The notes beneath the pieces were generated by a model. That model did not search any database and had not been told where the DNA came from. It saw only the letters and a program-made list of their open reading frames with translations. From Pirellulales bacterium (GTDB lineage: Bacteria; Planctomycetota; Planctomycetia; Pirellulales; JALHPA01): 64,000 nt of DNA. Positions 43,865-53,792 of the stretch are shown piece by piece. The DNA is taken from positions 1-64,000 of the forward strand of contig JANRLT010000042.1 in the NCBI GenBank assembly GCA_033762255.1. Direction: 5' to 3'. The translations under genes and the position numbers were made by a program. Position 1 is the first letter of the stretch, and every line of letters begins with the position of its first letter.

Positions 43865-45523
43865 TCAACGTTGTTGCGGCCAACTCATGCTGGCCGGAGG
43901 GGAAGCCTGGCGGTTAATCCCACCAGCGGAAGGAAGCATGTTCCGCCCCGCGCTGTTTGCCGCAAAGCCTCCGGCGTTTGCCAAATTTTGCGGCGGGGTT
44001 GAGAGTCCGCCGGGGGACTGTTTTTCCGCCGCCAAGCGAGCCAGAAATTCGCGCGAAGCGTGCGGCAGCACGATCACCTGGCCCTGTGCCTCTAGCGAAT
44101 CATGGGGGCGCACGATCACAATCACCTCCGCCGCGCCGGGTGCCTCAGAGCCCGTTGGAAGCTGATTTTCAGCCAGGGGGACACTCCGCACTGTCGCGGG
44201 ATCAAGGGGGCGCGCGGGGAAATCAGCAGGAAATAGGGGATTTTGCGCAATCGCGGCGCTATTTGGCAACTCGTCGTCGGTTGGCTGCCAATTGGTGGGG
44301 ATCGCGGCATTACTAGCAAAGCGGGCTTCCCGATCCGCCAGCGGCATCGCCGCCGGCATGGCGGGGGGCGTTTGCAAAGCCAGACGGTCCAATTGCTGGT
44401 GCGGGGCCGGGGCCGGAACATCCGGACGATAAACAAAGCCCAATCTGGCACGATCCAGCAATTGATGCACGGCCGCCACGCCCGCGTACAGGCCTTCATT
44501 GTCTTCCTTGTCGGCGGCATTGCAGACGCCAATAAGTTCTCCCCGCAGATTAAACAGTCCCCCGCCGCTGCGCCCTTGCGCCGGTTGTCCCGCCACTTGT
44601 AAATTGTGCGGACCCAGGTATTTATCGATCGAGCGCAATTCCGTGGGAAATGCGGCGACATCCTCGCCATGTTCGCAGCCGGTGGCCAAGACAGCGTCCC
44701 CCGCGCGAATCGCATCCTTGCTGGCGGCGACTTTGGCCACGGTCACCGACTGCGCCACCGGGACTGTTAATATCCCCACATCGCTTTTCAAGTTATACAG
44801 CAGCAACTTGGCGGGGACTTGTTGTTCGGCGCCGGGACCGAAAAAGTCAACTAACACACGGGATTCAGGGGTCCATTCTCGAAAGACATGCCCACAGGTC
44901 AGAACCAGGGCTTCTCCTTCGCGACAGTCGACCACGGTGCCGGACCCGTACGCGCGTCCTTTGGCATCATGCAGGGTCAGGCGAACGCTGGCCGACATCA
45001 GTCGTGGCCGCCATTCTTGCCAGGGATCGCCCTGTGGCCCCCCGGAAAGTGACGTCAGCACGGTCAGCCGCGGCGCGATGTTTTCACTCCCTAAGGCGGG
45101 TTGGGTGAATTGTAATTGCACATCGGCGGAGGACTGGACTGGTGGGGGAGATGCGGCTGGTGGGTGCTCTTGTTGAACTAAAAGCCGTCGGGCCTGTTGT
45201 TGACGTGTTTGCAGCGCTACCCCTTGTTGATACAACGCGGTTAATTCCGCGGTTGTCGCGCGACCAACTTGGCGGGCAACCTCTTGCCCGTTGACGGTCA
45301 TAATAAAACAGGGGATTGGACCAACCCGCCGTCCCCGCGCCAAGTCGGGCTGCTGGTCCACATTAATCACTTGGATAGGATAGCCCTGCGACTGAAGATC
45401 CCGCACGATGGGGTCCATTTCGCGGCAAGGGCGGCAGCGGTCCGACCGAAAATCGTACAGCACCAGTTCTTCACCCGCGGCGGCAACCGTGGCAAATAAT
45501 AGCAGCAACGGCCAAAATCTCAT
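43865..45523 (-). CDS. Exported thioredoxin-trypsin fusion protein
   Basis: A 552-aa protein. After a signal peptide (about 1-16) comes a thioredoxin fold with Cys30-Arg-Pro-Cys33 and the cis-Pro region GPIPCF (residues 68-73). A Gln/Pro-rich linker (95-135) leads to a trypsin-like serine protease domain (about 170-365) with His212 in TCGHVF, Asp248 in LKSDVGILTV and Ser319 in GRSGGGLFN, so the triad looks complete. The last 180 residues are Pro/Ala-rich and low-complexity. It would act in the periplasm, perhaps coupling disulfide state to proteolysis; that link is inference. It is a single gene. The region upstream (45524-46012) has no gene. Confidence 0.82.
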   Translation of the reverse strand: MRFWPLLLLFATVAAAGEELVLYDFRSDRCRPCREMDPIVRDLQSQGYPIQVINVDQQPDLARGRRVGPIPCFIMTVNGQEVARQVGRATTAELTALYQQGVALQTRQQQARRLLVQQEHPPAASPPPVQSSADVQLQFTQPALGSENIAPRLTVLTSLSGGPQGDPWQEWRPRLMSASVRLTLHDAKGRAYGSGTVVDCREGEALVLTCGHVFREWTPESRVLVDFFGPGAEQQVPAKLLLYNLKSDVGILTVPVAQSVTVAKVAASKDAIRAGDAVLATGCEHGEDVAAFPTELRSIDKYLGPHNLQVAGQPAQGRSGGGLFNLRGELIGVCNAADKEDNEGLYAGVAAVHQLLDRARLGFVYRPDVPAPAPHQQLDRLALQTPPAMPAAMPLADREARFASNAAIPTNWQPTDDELPNSAAIAQNPLFPADFPARPLDPATVRSVPLAENQLPTGSEAPGAAEVIVIVRPHDSLEAQGQVIVLPHASREFLARLAAEKQSPGGLSTPPQNLANAGGFAANSAGRNMLPSAGGINRQASPPASMSWPQQR

Positions 45524-46012
45524 GGTCCCTCCCTGGACGCGAAAACCCGCGCTAAGTCACGTCTCCGCTTGTACCCCGACATCCCGGCGGGGCCTCTGAT
45601 TTTTAATTTGGAAAAGTTGCGCAAGATTTGCAGTTTGCGGTAACTTTGGCGGCAAATTGTGTCGTGAAAAGCGTCTCCCCGCAAGATCAATCCCGCGCTT
45701 GTGGCTGCGTTGTCGCAACGAGGACTCGGATGCTAGCAAATAAAACGCGCACCCGTAAAAAGTCGGGTTTTACAGCGTTTTTCAGGCACTTTGGGACCAG
45801 TTATCCAAGTTTTTACTAATTATTACGTATAGGTAATTCTGAAAAAACTTGCCGATTGCGCCGGTAGTAGCGGATTTTTGGATTTTTCCTTCCGATGAAT
45901 GAAATAGCGGTCCATACCTTAGCCGCCCGTCTACGACTAGGGAAATGACTGCAAAGACACCGCTCTGGTGCTTGCCGAGGACTATTGCTTGTAGGATAGG
46001 AAAGGCCCAGCT

Positions 46013-47326
46013 ATGCCCGTGATTTTTCCCGGATGTGTCATCAATTGTTCACTGTGGCGCCGCATGGCCCTCTGTGTGGGTTTAGCGGTTGTGCTGTGCC
46101 ATTCTCCCCCGCCAGGAGGGGCCGGCGAAGTGCTCGGCCCCGGGCATGCGGGACCGGTCAGTTATCCTGTGCATTTGGTGCAACCATCTATTAATCCCAA
46201 TCAACTAACGCCGCCGGGGCTGCGGCCCGTACCGGATACCAAATTTCCAGAAATCACCAGTGGTCCCGCGGGATCCGCCAATTCCTCTTCCTCCGCCACG
46301 AACGGGAATTTGTCAACGACGGAAGGGCAGACCCCTCCGCTTCCTGGAACATCGGTGCTAAGTGGCACTAGTTTAGAAAATCAACAGCAGGCCTTTGCCC
46401 TAAATACGGCCGCTAATAGCGCGCGGGCGACAAACTGGCTTAATGAAGCGGAGGCAGCGCACCAATTGGCCCCCCCCCGGGTCGATACGGTGTGGATGCC
46501 CGCCAACTGCCAATGCGCCGACCCGGATTTTTGTCCCAAGCCGCCACCCCATTGCCTGCCATTTAGCGTAGAGGCAGGGGGCATCGTGCTAGAGCGTAAC
46601 CGCACAACCATCCCCGAGAATTTTCCCACAATCTTTGGAGCGACGCTGGCCAGCGTGGATCGCCTGGACGAGGAATTGGTGCCGCGCTTTCGCCTGGTGA
46701 CCTATGGTCCTAACGGTTACGATGTCGAAGGGATTTACTTTGGCACGCGGGCCTGGCACGAGCAAGCCCTGGTGACCTGGAATGGCGTGACCGCGCCCCT
46801 TCTCTTTGACGCACAATTTCACAATGGAGAACTAAATCTTTTGCGCCACGCCAATGACTGGCTAACATGGTTGGTGGGAGCGCGATACATGGAATTTGGC
46901 GAAGAATTGGGCTTTCGCACCGCGGTCGCGGGCGCGCCCATCGTGTTTCAGTGGGAATCTTATAATTACCTTATCGGTGCCCAGGTTGGGGCCAAAGCTC
47001 TTTTGTTCAATTGGCAAGATCGATTGGAATTAGAGGCAATGGGAAAAATCGGGCTGTTTCACAATGACTCGCATACCGAACAGGTTGTGGTCACGACAGG
47101 CACCATCACCAGCCGCTTTCGCAATGAACTACAACAAGAAGTCGGCATGGGGGAGGTCAGCCTGATTGGTACCTGGCGGATTTATCCGCAATTCGCTATT
47201 CGCGGCGGGTATCAGTACATTTGGATTGATGATATCTCCCAGGCGTTCGAAGGGGGCCTGGATGGCCAGGGCCTGACCAATATGCGCATCTTTGGCGGCA
47301 TGCTGGGGGCCGAGGTCCGCTGGTAA
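46013..47326 (+). CDS. BBP7-like outer-membrane beta-barrel protein
   Basis: A 437-aa exported protein. A signal segment (about 10-40) is followed by a Pro/Ser/Thr-rich linker with NPNQLTPPGLRPVPD and a Cys-containing hinge (PANCQCADPDFCPKPPPHC). The barrel domain (about 180-437) has SVEAGGIVLERNRT and alternating strands ending WRIYPQFAIRGGYQYIWIDD. This is the layout of planctomycete BBP7-type outer-membrane proteins. AGGAAAGG upstream of ATG 46013 supports the start. A terminator-like hairpin follows. Transport specificity is unknown. Confidence 0.75.
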   Translation: MPVIFPGCVINCSLWRRMALCVGLAVVLCHSPPPGGAGEVLGPGHAGPVSYPVHLVQPSINPNQLTPPGLRPVPDTKFPEITSGPAGSANSSSSATNGNLSTTEGQTPPLPGTSVLSGTSLENQQQAFALNTAANSARATNWLNEAEAAHQLAPPRVDTVWMPANCQCADPDFCPKPPPHCLPFSVEAGGIVLERNRTTIPENFPTIFGATLASVDRLDEELVPRFRLVTYGPNGYDVEGIYFGTRAWHEQALVTWNGVTAPLLFDAQFHNGELNLLRHANDWLTWLVGARYMEFGEELGFRTAVAGAPIVFQWESYNYLIGAQVGAKALLFNWQDRLELEAMGKIGLFHNDSHTEQVVVTTGTITSRFRNELQQEVGMGEVSLIGTWRIYPQFAIRGGYQYIWIDDISQAFEGGLDGQGLTNMRIFGGMLGAEVRW

Positions 47327-47379
47327 CTCCTGCTCCCCGAGTTTTTCACCGCCGGGGGTCTATCCCCATCCCTTCTCAA

Positions 47380-47410
47380 AAATTCCCCCTGATTTTTCGG
47401 CGGGGAATTT
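47380..47410 (+). terminator. candidate terminator after the BBP7-like gene
   Basis: AAATTCCCC (47380-47388) pairs perfectly with GGGGAATTT (47402-47410) across a 13-nt loop, followed by CCGTTTTCC. The 9-bp stem is good; the T-run is short. Since the stem is symmetric it could also act on the minus strand. Confidence 0.5.
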
Positions 47411-47488
47411 CCGTTTTCCTGCTTTAGGCGTTAAAATGGGCCAGCGTCCAGGTTGGCCCAATATTATTGCCTTTCAGGAATCTTGTTT

Positions 47489-48331
47489 ATGCCCATGCGT
47501 TTGATGCTTCCCCTGCTGGTGCGGTTGGGCCGTCTGTTTTTTTGTGGCGCGCTGCTCGGTCAGGCGCTTGGTTTGATTGCCGCGGAACCACAGGCCACCT
47601 CTCCCTCCGCCGAACTTAAAAAAGGGGAATGGCATTCGCTGTTTAACGGCCAGGACCTGACCGGCTGGACCCCCAAGATCCGGGGGGAAAAGCTGGGCGA
47701 GAACTGGGGAGACACCTTTCGCGTGGCGGATGGCCTGTTGCAGGTGCGGTACGACAAGTACGACCAGTACAATGAAAAATTTGGCCATCTGTTTTACAAG
47801 GACAAATTTTCCCACTATCGCTTTCGGGTGGAGTACCGCTTTGTGGGGGATCAATGCCCCGGCGGTCCCGGCTGGGCGATTCGCAACAGCGGCATCATGC
47901 TGCATGGGCAGGACCCCGCCACGATGACGCTCGATCAGGATTTTCCCGCTTCATTAGAGGCCCAACTGCTGGGGGGAGACGGCAAAAACGACCGCACCAC
48001 GGGAAACCTGTGTACGCCGGGAACAAATGTGGTTTTAAACGGCAAGCTCTTTTTGCCGCACTGTGTCAACGCCAAGTCCAAAACTTATCATGGGGACCAA
48101 TGGGTCACCGCCGAAGTCGAAGTCCACGGCAATAAGCTGATCAAGCATCTTATCAACGGTGAAACCGTGATCGAGTACACCGAGCCGCAGTTGGATGATC
48201 GAGATGGATCGGCGCAAGCCTTGCTCAAGGCCGGTCAGCCAAAAATGCTCAGCGAGGGGACGATCAGCCTGCAATCGGAAAGCCACCCGATCGACTTTCG
48301 CAAGATTGAAATCATGATTCTCGACGAGTAA
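47489..48331 (+). CDS. DUF1080 (3-keto-disaccharide hydrolase-type) exported protein
   Basis: A 280-aa protein with a signal peptide (about 1-30, ending LIAAEP). The DUF1080 jelly-roll follows: WHSLFNGQDLTGWTP, HYRFRVEYRFVGDQ, RNSGIMLHGQDP, LEAQLLGGDG and the C-terminal PIDFRKIEIMILDE. Such proteins are abundant in planctomycetes. A few relatives cleave 3-keto-glycosides, others may only bind glycans. ATG 47489 follows CAGGAA; the longer start at 47453 would break the signal peptide. It probably acts in the periplasm. A small coiled-coil gene follows in the same direction. Confidence 0.85.
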   Translation: MPMRLMLPLLVRLGRLFFCGALLGQALGLIAAEPQATSPSAELKKGEWHSLFNGQDLTGWTPKIRGEKLGENWGDTFRVADGLLQVRYDKYDQYNEKFGHLFYKDKFSHYRFRVEYRFVGDQCPGGPGWAIRNSGIMLHGQDPATMTLDQDFPASLEAQLLGGDGKNDRTTGNLCTPGTNVVLNGKLFLPHCVNAKSKTYHGDQWVTAEVEVHGNKLIKHLINGETVIEYTEPQLDDRDGSAQALLKAGQPKMLSEGTISLQSESHPIDFRKIEIMILDE

Positions 48332-48409
48332 CTAGGTCGGGATTTGAGGAGGGATAATCCTTGCGGGCCGAGTCTTGAGTTTTCCAATTTCTTCCAGTTA
48401 ACATCCGCC

Positions 48410-48772
48410 ATGTCCTACGAATTTCACGAATTTGAACGGCTAAAATGCGATTTTGAAGTGCTGCGCGACAGCCTGAGCAGTTCTCCCGCCAGCGATGAAA
48501 TAAAAGTCTTGCAGCATGAAGTCGCCGAATTGCGTTTATATCTGGCGGGACTGATCAAGGTCTTGCAGCAAAAAAATACGGTTACCCTACCGGAACTGCA
48601 AGAATGGCTGGGCTTTTTGGACCAATCCGACGGCGCAAAGGATCACGAGTTTCGCGGTAATCCCCTGACAGGCCAACCGGCGAAACCCGCCCAAGAGCAA
48701 AAAACGCCGGAAGCGTTTTTGAATTGGCTTTCCACGGTGGACCTGCCCAAGCCAAAATCAGAAACACCGTGA
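48410..48772 (+). CDS. Small coiled-coil protein, unknown function
   Basis: A 120-aa protein that I do not recognise. Residues about 5-60 (FHEFERLKCDFEVLRDSL, then IKVLQHEVAELRLYLAGLIK) have heptad spacing of a coiled coil. The C-terminal half is polar with Pro/Lys/Glu and a conserved-looking PEAFLNWLSTVDL end. ATG 48410 begins MSYEFHEFERL; no clear ribosome-binding site. It lies 78 bp after the DUF1080 gene in the same orientation, so they may be cotranscribed. Codon usage looks like a real gene, but no family evidence supports it. Confidence 0.6.
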   Translation: MSYEFHEFERLKCDFEVLRDSLSSSPASDEIKVLQHEVAELRLYLAGLIKVLQQKNTVTLPELQEWLGFLDQSDGAKDHEFRGNPLTGQPAKPAQEQKTPEAFLNWLSTVDLPKPKSETP

Positions 48773-48882
48773 CAGGCAATCACGGCCTGAGATCTTGATT
48801 CCGGCTCGTTGAAATTTGAAATGTCAGCATTGCGCTACGTACCCTTTGTAAATATCTAGCCTCACTAAATTTCCATACTCCC

Positions 48883-50220
48883 ATGCCACGCGCTCTCCTC
48901 GGCGGACTGGTTTTATTGCTGTTTTTACCTGAGTTGATACAGGCCGATAACTGGCCCACGTGGCGCGGCCCGCGGGGCAATAGCGTCAGCACCGAACAAA
49001 ATCTGCCGCTGGTGTGGAACTCCGCCCGGGGCGTGGCCTGGAAAACCGAAATTCCCGGCTGGGGGACCAGCACTCCCGCCATCTGGGATAAATGGTTGTT
49101 TGTCACTTCCCAGCATGAGCGGGATTTATTGCTGCACAAACTGGACAAAGTGACGGGGCAAATCGTCTGGTCAAAAACCGTCGGTCAGGGAGATGTGGCC
49201 CGCGCTCCCCTGCAAAAAAAATCCGACACGGAACGCCAATCCCAAAAATTCCATGAATTGCACAATCTGGCTAGCCCTTCTCCCGTAACGAACGGCCAGG
49301 TGGTGGTCACGCACTTTGGCAATGGCGACCTGGCGGCGTATGACTTTGACGGCAATCAATTGTGGCATCGCAACCTGCAGGCCGATCACGGACCTTATAC
49401 CATCTGGTGGGGCCACGCCAACAGTCCGGTGATTTTTGAAGACATGGTCATTAGTGTCTGCATGCAGGACAACCTGGTCGGAACGGGCGCTCCCCCGGCC
49501 GCCAGTTATCTCGTCGCGCATGATGTGCGCACGGGGGATGTTCGCTGGCACACGCCCCGCGCCACCCAGGCCACCGCCGAAGAATGCGACTCCTACACCA
49601 CGCCGTTGTTACGCCAGATAGGCGACCGCGTGGAATTACTCCTTATGGGAGGAAACCAGCTCGACGCCTACGATCCCCGCACCGGGAGGCAGCTTTGGGC
49701 CATTCCCGGATTGACCGGCGGACGGACCGTGACTGGGCCGACCTTGCATGGCGATGCCTTTGGACAATATGTGACGACCACTATCGGGATGAAAGGCCCC
49801 ATGTTGACGTTTAAACTGCCAGCCGCCGATAAGCCCCTTGCCGGTGAACAAAACAAAGGCAAAATGACCGCCTGGCGCCACGACAAGGGGACCCCCGATA
49901 GCGCTTCTCCCGTGGTGTGGGAAAACCTGCTGTTTTATGTGACGGACGATGGCATTGTGCGGGCTTTTGATAGTCAAACCGGCCAGCCCAAATGGCAGGA
50001 ACGCCTACCCGGCCAGTATAAGGCCAGTCCGCTTGCGGCCGATGGGCGAGTTTACTTTGTCAATCAATCCGGTTTGACCACGGTTCTGGCGGCGGGAACG
50101 CGCTATGAAAAACTGGTGGAAAACCAGCTTGACGACCAGTTTATTGCCTCGCCAGCGGTCAGTGAGGGGCGGATCTATCTGCGGGGCAAGCAAGCTCTGT
50201 GGTGCGTGGGCAAAGAATAA
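48883..50220 (+). CDS. PQQ-type beta-propeller repeat protein, exported
   Basis: A 445-aa protein with a signal peptide (about 1-21, ending LIQA), then NWPTWRGPRGNSVS and propeller blades with LAAYDFDGNQLWHR, LDAYDPRTGRQLWAI and VRAFDSQTGQPKWQ. It is the same type as the protein at 17303-18655, but the order of blades and loops differs (GTGAPPAASYLVAHDV, CDSYTTPLL), so it is not a recent duplicate. No heme or PQQ-catalytic residues are apparent. It is probably periplasmic or membrane-associated. Its neighbours give no pathway. Confidence 0.85.
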   Translation: MPRALLGGLVLLLFLPELIQADNWPTWRGPRGNSVSTEQNLPLVWNSARGVAWKTEIPGWGTSTPAIWDKWLFVTSQHERDLLLHKLDKVTGQIVWSKTVGQGDVARAPLQKKSDTERQSQKFHELHNLASPSPVTNGQVVVTHFGNGDLAAYDFDGNQLWHRNLQADHGPYTIWWGHANSPVIFEDMVISVCMQDNLVGTGAPPAASYLVAHDVRTGDVRWHTPRATQATAEECDSYTTPLLRQIGDRVELLLMGGNQLDAYDPRTGRQLWAIPGLTGGRTVTGPTLHGDAFGQYVTTTIGMKGPMLTFKLPAADKPLAGEQNKGKMTAWRHDKGTPDSASPVVWENLLFYVTDDGIVRAFDSQTGQPKWQERLPGQYKASPLAADGRVYFVNQSGLTTVLAAGTRYEKLVENQLDDQFIASPAVSEGRIYLRGKQALWCVGKE

Positions 50221-50459
50221 GCCGCGCGCCGTTGTGGCGGCAATCTTATCTTTTAATGAAGACATACCGGGCCTTGCCATCCTTACAACCGGCAAAGTCC
50301 CCCCGGGCGCTTACTTTTTGCATCATGCGCGTCGTAAATTCTCCCCATGTTGCCAAAATTCATGCTACGTTTCGATAGCGTTGGAAATACTGCGCGCCGC
50401 GCGCTCCTTGCGCGTGGGCTGGACCGTAAACTTTGGGAGTTGGCCGGAAGCCGGCTCGC

Positions 50460-52719
50460 ATGTCCCCTCTTGCCTCTTTTTATCGCTGGTGGATCGGCAC
50501 GGCCTGCCTGCTATGGTTGGCGGGGTGCGCTATGCCTTCCCGCGCGCCTGTCGCGACGGGAACGCCGGCGGTAACCGGGGCTCCCACGGCCAACCTCCCC
50601 GCCCCCACGCTGGTAACCGCCGTGGCCCAACCGGGCGTCACCCTCGTCCCGGGAAGGCTTGTGGCTCCGGTGGGCAACGAAGTTCTCTTGGTCAGCGCAG
50701 TGCATCAAACAGGCCGTCCCCAGGCCCCCTACCAGCGGGTGGAGTGGCTGCTCAGTCCCAATAGCGTCGGGACGTTCTTATCTGTGGCTAGTAGCGATAA
50801 ACCGTATGTGGTGCAACTGTTTGGCGGGGCAAATCCCCGTAAACTGGATAACAACTACGCGGTAAGCGAAACAGCCGCCGTGGCCCGTGTGCTTAATCGG
50901 GGGACCGCTATCACGACCGATGACGTGTCAATTCTGCCCGGACAAGCCTGGCTTACGTTGACTTCTCCCGTGGAAGGGGTCAGCTTTGTCACCGCGTATG
51001 CCCCAGAAATCACCGGCACCCTGACCAATCGCCAAACCGCCGCCATCTATTGGGTGGATGCCCGCTGGGTGTTATCGCCCACGCAGACCGCCGCTGTCGG
51101 CGGGCCGGCGGTGGTGACCGCGACGGTTTTTCGCCAATCGACCGGCCAACCGGTGCCCAACTGGCGGGTGCGGTTTACGGTAGGGGGTGGTCCGCCGGTC
51201 AATCTATCCGCCGCGGGCGCCCAATCCGCCGAGGTTACGACGAACGCGCAAGGCCAAGCGAGTGTTGAACTGACGCAGGTCACTCCCGCCGCCGCCACAA
51301 ACGTCTTGACCGTGGAACTCATTCGTCCCGCCGAGGCGACCCCCGGCGCGGTGGAGCCACTGACCGTGGGGACCGCGCAAACGCAGGTTGTATGGACCGA
51401 GGGGGCAATTTCCCCGCCTGCGCAAACCCCGGCGGTGCCGGTGCCCCCCACCACCCCCCCGGTTACAACGCCCACCGTTCCCCCCGCCGTCAGCCCGATT
51501 CGTTTGACGCTGGTTGGGCCTCGTTCGGGGCCTGTTAATACGCCCGTGCGGTTTCAATTGGATATTACAAATGTGGGATCGACGGCATTAGAGAATGTGG
51601 CATTAACAAATCGCTTGGATCCCGGTTGGCGGCATAGCACGGGGTTAAGTACGATCAAACGAACGCTTCCCGCGATCCAGGCGGGACAAACCGTGACGGT
51701 GCCGATCGAGATCTTGCCCACGCAGGCGGGGCGTTTGTGCCAGTCCATCACCGCCGAAACCGCCAGCGGTCAACCGGCGACGGTCCGCGAGTGTTTTGAC
51801 GCGTTGCCCGCGGCGGGCACGGGAACGGTCACCCCCGCGCCAGTAAATCCCGGCGCGCCGACCAATCCCAACGTCAATCCGGCCAATCCCAATCCTCAAT
51901 CTGGCCAATCCCAATCCTCAATCTGGCCAGACGCCCGAAAATACCGGATTACGGATCGCGCTCAATAGTCCCGTCCGCGAAATGGCGGTCGGCGAAGAAC
52001 AGACATTCAGCGTGGAAATCGCCAATACCGGCGATGTGGCCATCCCGGAACTTCGCGTGGTTTTGCGCATTGATGAACAGTTCCAGCTCACTCAGACACG
52101 TTACCAGGAAGAGCGATATGGTTTTCAGCGCGATCCGGTCAATCGCACCTTTAATTATGTCTTTAAAAACCTACAGCCCAAGGAATCCCTGAATAAGCCA
52201 CTGGATTTTGTCTTGCGGGCGGTGCGACAAACAGCCCCCAATCAACAGGCCCGGATCGATGTGACGGTTACCGCGGGGGGTGTGCCGCTGGCGGACCAAA
52301 AATTACTGGCGATCACGCCCCCGCGGGCGGCGTCAGCTACGGCGGGGAGCCGGACGGACTTGGCCCTCACGCGGGATAATCCGCCGCAAATCCAATTGGG
52401 CACCCGGCAAAAAATCTCCATTGTTCTAAGCAACAGCGGCAGCGTCGCCGACAAAAATGTGCAACTGCTGGTCTCCCTACCCGATTTGGTAACGTTTCAA
52501 GAAACCGACATCACGTCCAAGGTGCGGATGAGCATTGAGGGGAATGTGGTACGGTTCGATCCGTTGCCGGAATTGCCCGCGGGGCAGAGCGTGCTGGTCA
52601 CGATCGGCTATCAAGCGGCCAAGGTGGGAACCGGCCAATTTACGGCCAGATTTGTCAGCCAGGAACAACCCCAGGGCCAAACCCGCACGGAAAATCTACA
52701 GGTGTTTGATAATCCGTAG
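50460..52719 (+). pseudogene. Lipoprotein with DUF11/CARDB-like repeats, frame broken by a 22-bp tandem duplication
   Basis: The first frame (50460-51968) encodes a lipoprotein: MSPLASFYRW leader and lipobox LAGC with Cys23, Ig-like domains, a Pro-rich linker, then one DUF11-type domain. The second frame (51982-52719) continues with another such domain (VREMAVGEEQTFSVEIANTG) and has no start site of its own. The break lies at a 22-bp direct duplication (51883-51926). Removing one copy joins SGQ in one frame to TPENTGLRIAL in the other and restores a single ~745-residue protein. It could be a real frameshift, a phase-variable switch or a sequencing error. The function is probably cell-surface. 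Confidence 0.82.
51883..51926 (+). repeat. 22-bp tandem duplication causing the frameshift
   Basis: Two identical, adjacent 22-bp units (51883-51904 and 51905-51926), each starting CCAATCCCAATCCTC and ending AATCTGG. Since 22 is not a multiple of 3, the second unit shifts the reading frame by one. The surrounding codons encode a repetitive Asn-Pro linker, a good substrate for slippage. Confidence 0.95.
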
Positions 52720-52721
52720 GG

Positions 52722-52844
52722 TAGTGGATAGTGGATAGTGGATAGTGGAGAACGCCACCCCGTCTCTCGTCTCCCGTCTCCCGTCTCTCGTCTCCCGTCT
52801 CTCGTCTCCCGTCTCTCGTCTCCCGTCCCTCGTCTCCCGTTCCG
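52722..52844. repeat. Two adjacent heptamer arrays (GTGGATA and CGTCTCC types)
   Basis: GTGGATA repeats about four times (52725-52750) just after the lipoprotein stop codon. From 52761, twelve exact 7-bp units alternate CGTCTCT and CGTCTCC, ending CGTTCCG. The second array is the reverse complement of the ParA-side family. It ends about 45 bp before the tail of the ABC ATPase gene. Confidence 0.9.
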
Positions 52845-52890
52845 CCGATATCATCGGCGGCTTTGTAAAGTCCCGGCCGGTGGACGGAAC

Positions 52891-53601
52891 CTACACCTCC
52901 ACCTTTTGCACGGTGACCGAATCGACCCGCCCATCTTCCATATGGGCGATGCGGTCCCCAAATTCAAAGATGCGATTATCGTGGGTGACCACCACGACCG
53001 CGCGGTTGGGTTGGACGGCGACTTGTCTGAGTAATTGAATGACCAGGCGGCCATTTTCGGCATCGAGGGCGGCGGTCGGTTCGTCGCAAATGATGATCGC
53101 CGGATCATGCACCAAGGCCCGCGAGATCGCCACGCGTTGTTGCTGTCCACCGGACAGTTCATTTGGCAAGGCATGCTGGCGATTTTCCAGGCCGACCATC
53201 GCCAGAATTTCCCGCGCGCGGCGCAGGGCCACGCCGCGGCGATAGCCCAAAATGATCAGCGGTATGGCCACATTCTCGCACGCGGTCAGCGAGGGGAGCA
53301 GATTGTACTGCTGAAAGACAAAGCCGATATTCTTGCCGCGAAACCGGACTTTTCGCCCCCCCCACAGCCGCGTGATATCGGTCCCCAGGACTTGCACCTC
53401 ACCCGACGTGGGATCCAGAATGCTGGCGATAATGGATAACAGCGTGGTCTTGCCGCAACCGCTTTCTCCGACCAGCAGCACCAATTCGCCAAAAGGAACA
53501 TCCAAGTCCACTCCGCGCAAAGCCCGCACTTTAGCGCCGCCGGAGCCAAATTCCTTAACCACATTGCGGCAGACGATGGCATTAGTCGGTTGAGTCACCA
53601 C
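52891..53601 (-). CDS. ABC transporter ATP-binding protein, LolD/MacB type
   Basis: A 236-aa ATPase with Walker A GESGCGKTT, FQQYNLLPSLTACENV (Q-loop region typical of LolD/MacB/FtsE), signature LSGGQQQRVAIS, Walker B AIIICDEPTAALD and switch His in VVVTHD. It would energise an FtsX-type permease for lipoprotein or other envelope export. None is adjacent; the permease at 22344-23816 is of the right type but far away. A HlyD-like adaptor is also absent. The gene is convergent with the broken lipoprotein gene. Start ATG 53601; no clear ribosome-binding site. Confidence 0.88.
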   Translation of the reverse strand: MVTQPTNAIVCRNVVKEFGSGGAKVRALRGVDLDVPFGELVLLVGESGCGKTTLLSIIASILDPTSGEVQVLGTDITRLWGGRKVRFRGKNIGFVFQQYNLLPSLTACENVAIPLIILGYRRGVALRRAREILAMVGLENRQHALPNELSGGQQQRVAISRALVHDPAIIICDEPTAALDAENGRLVIQLLRQVAVQPNRAVVVVTHDNRIFEFGDRIAHMEDGRVDSVTVQKVEV

Positions 53602-53792
53602 CGAAATCCCCGAATTGAATCGTGTTTTGTGATACGTCCGTGAGTGGTAGGCAAACCGAAATCATCTGAGTGCTGCTCTGTGACTTCTACACGAATCCAT
53701 GAATAAAATATTTCTGTCCCTTGCTAACGCGGCGGGCTAGGTTGTTCCCTGGCTGACGCGGCGGGCTGAATAATGACGCGGCTGGGTAAAAA

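Noticed and set aside
51982-52719. Independent gene after the lipoprotein
   Set aside because: Its frame is continuous with the upstream protein once one 22-bp unit is removed, and it has no start site of its own.
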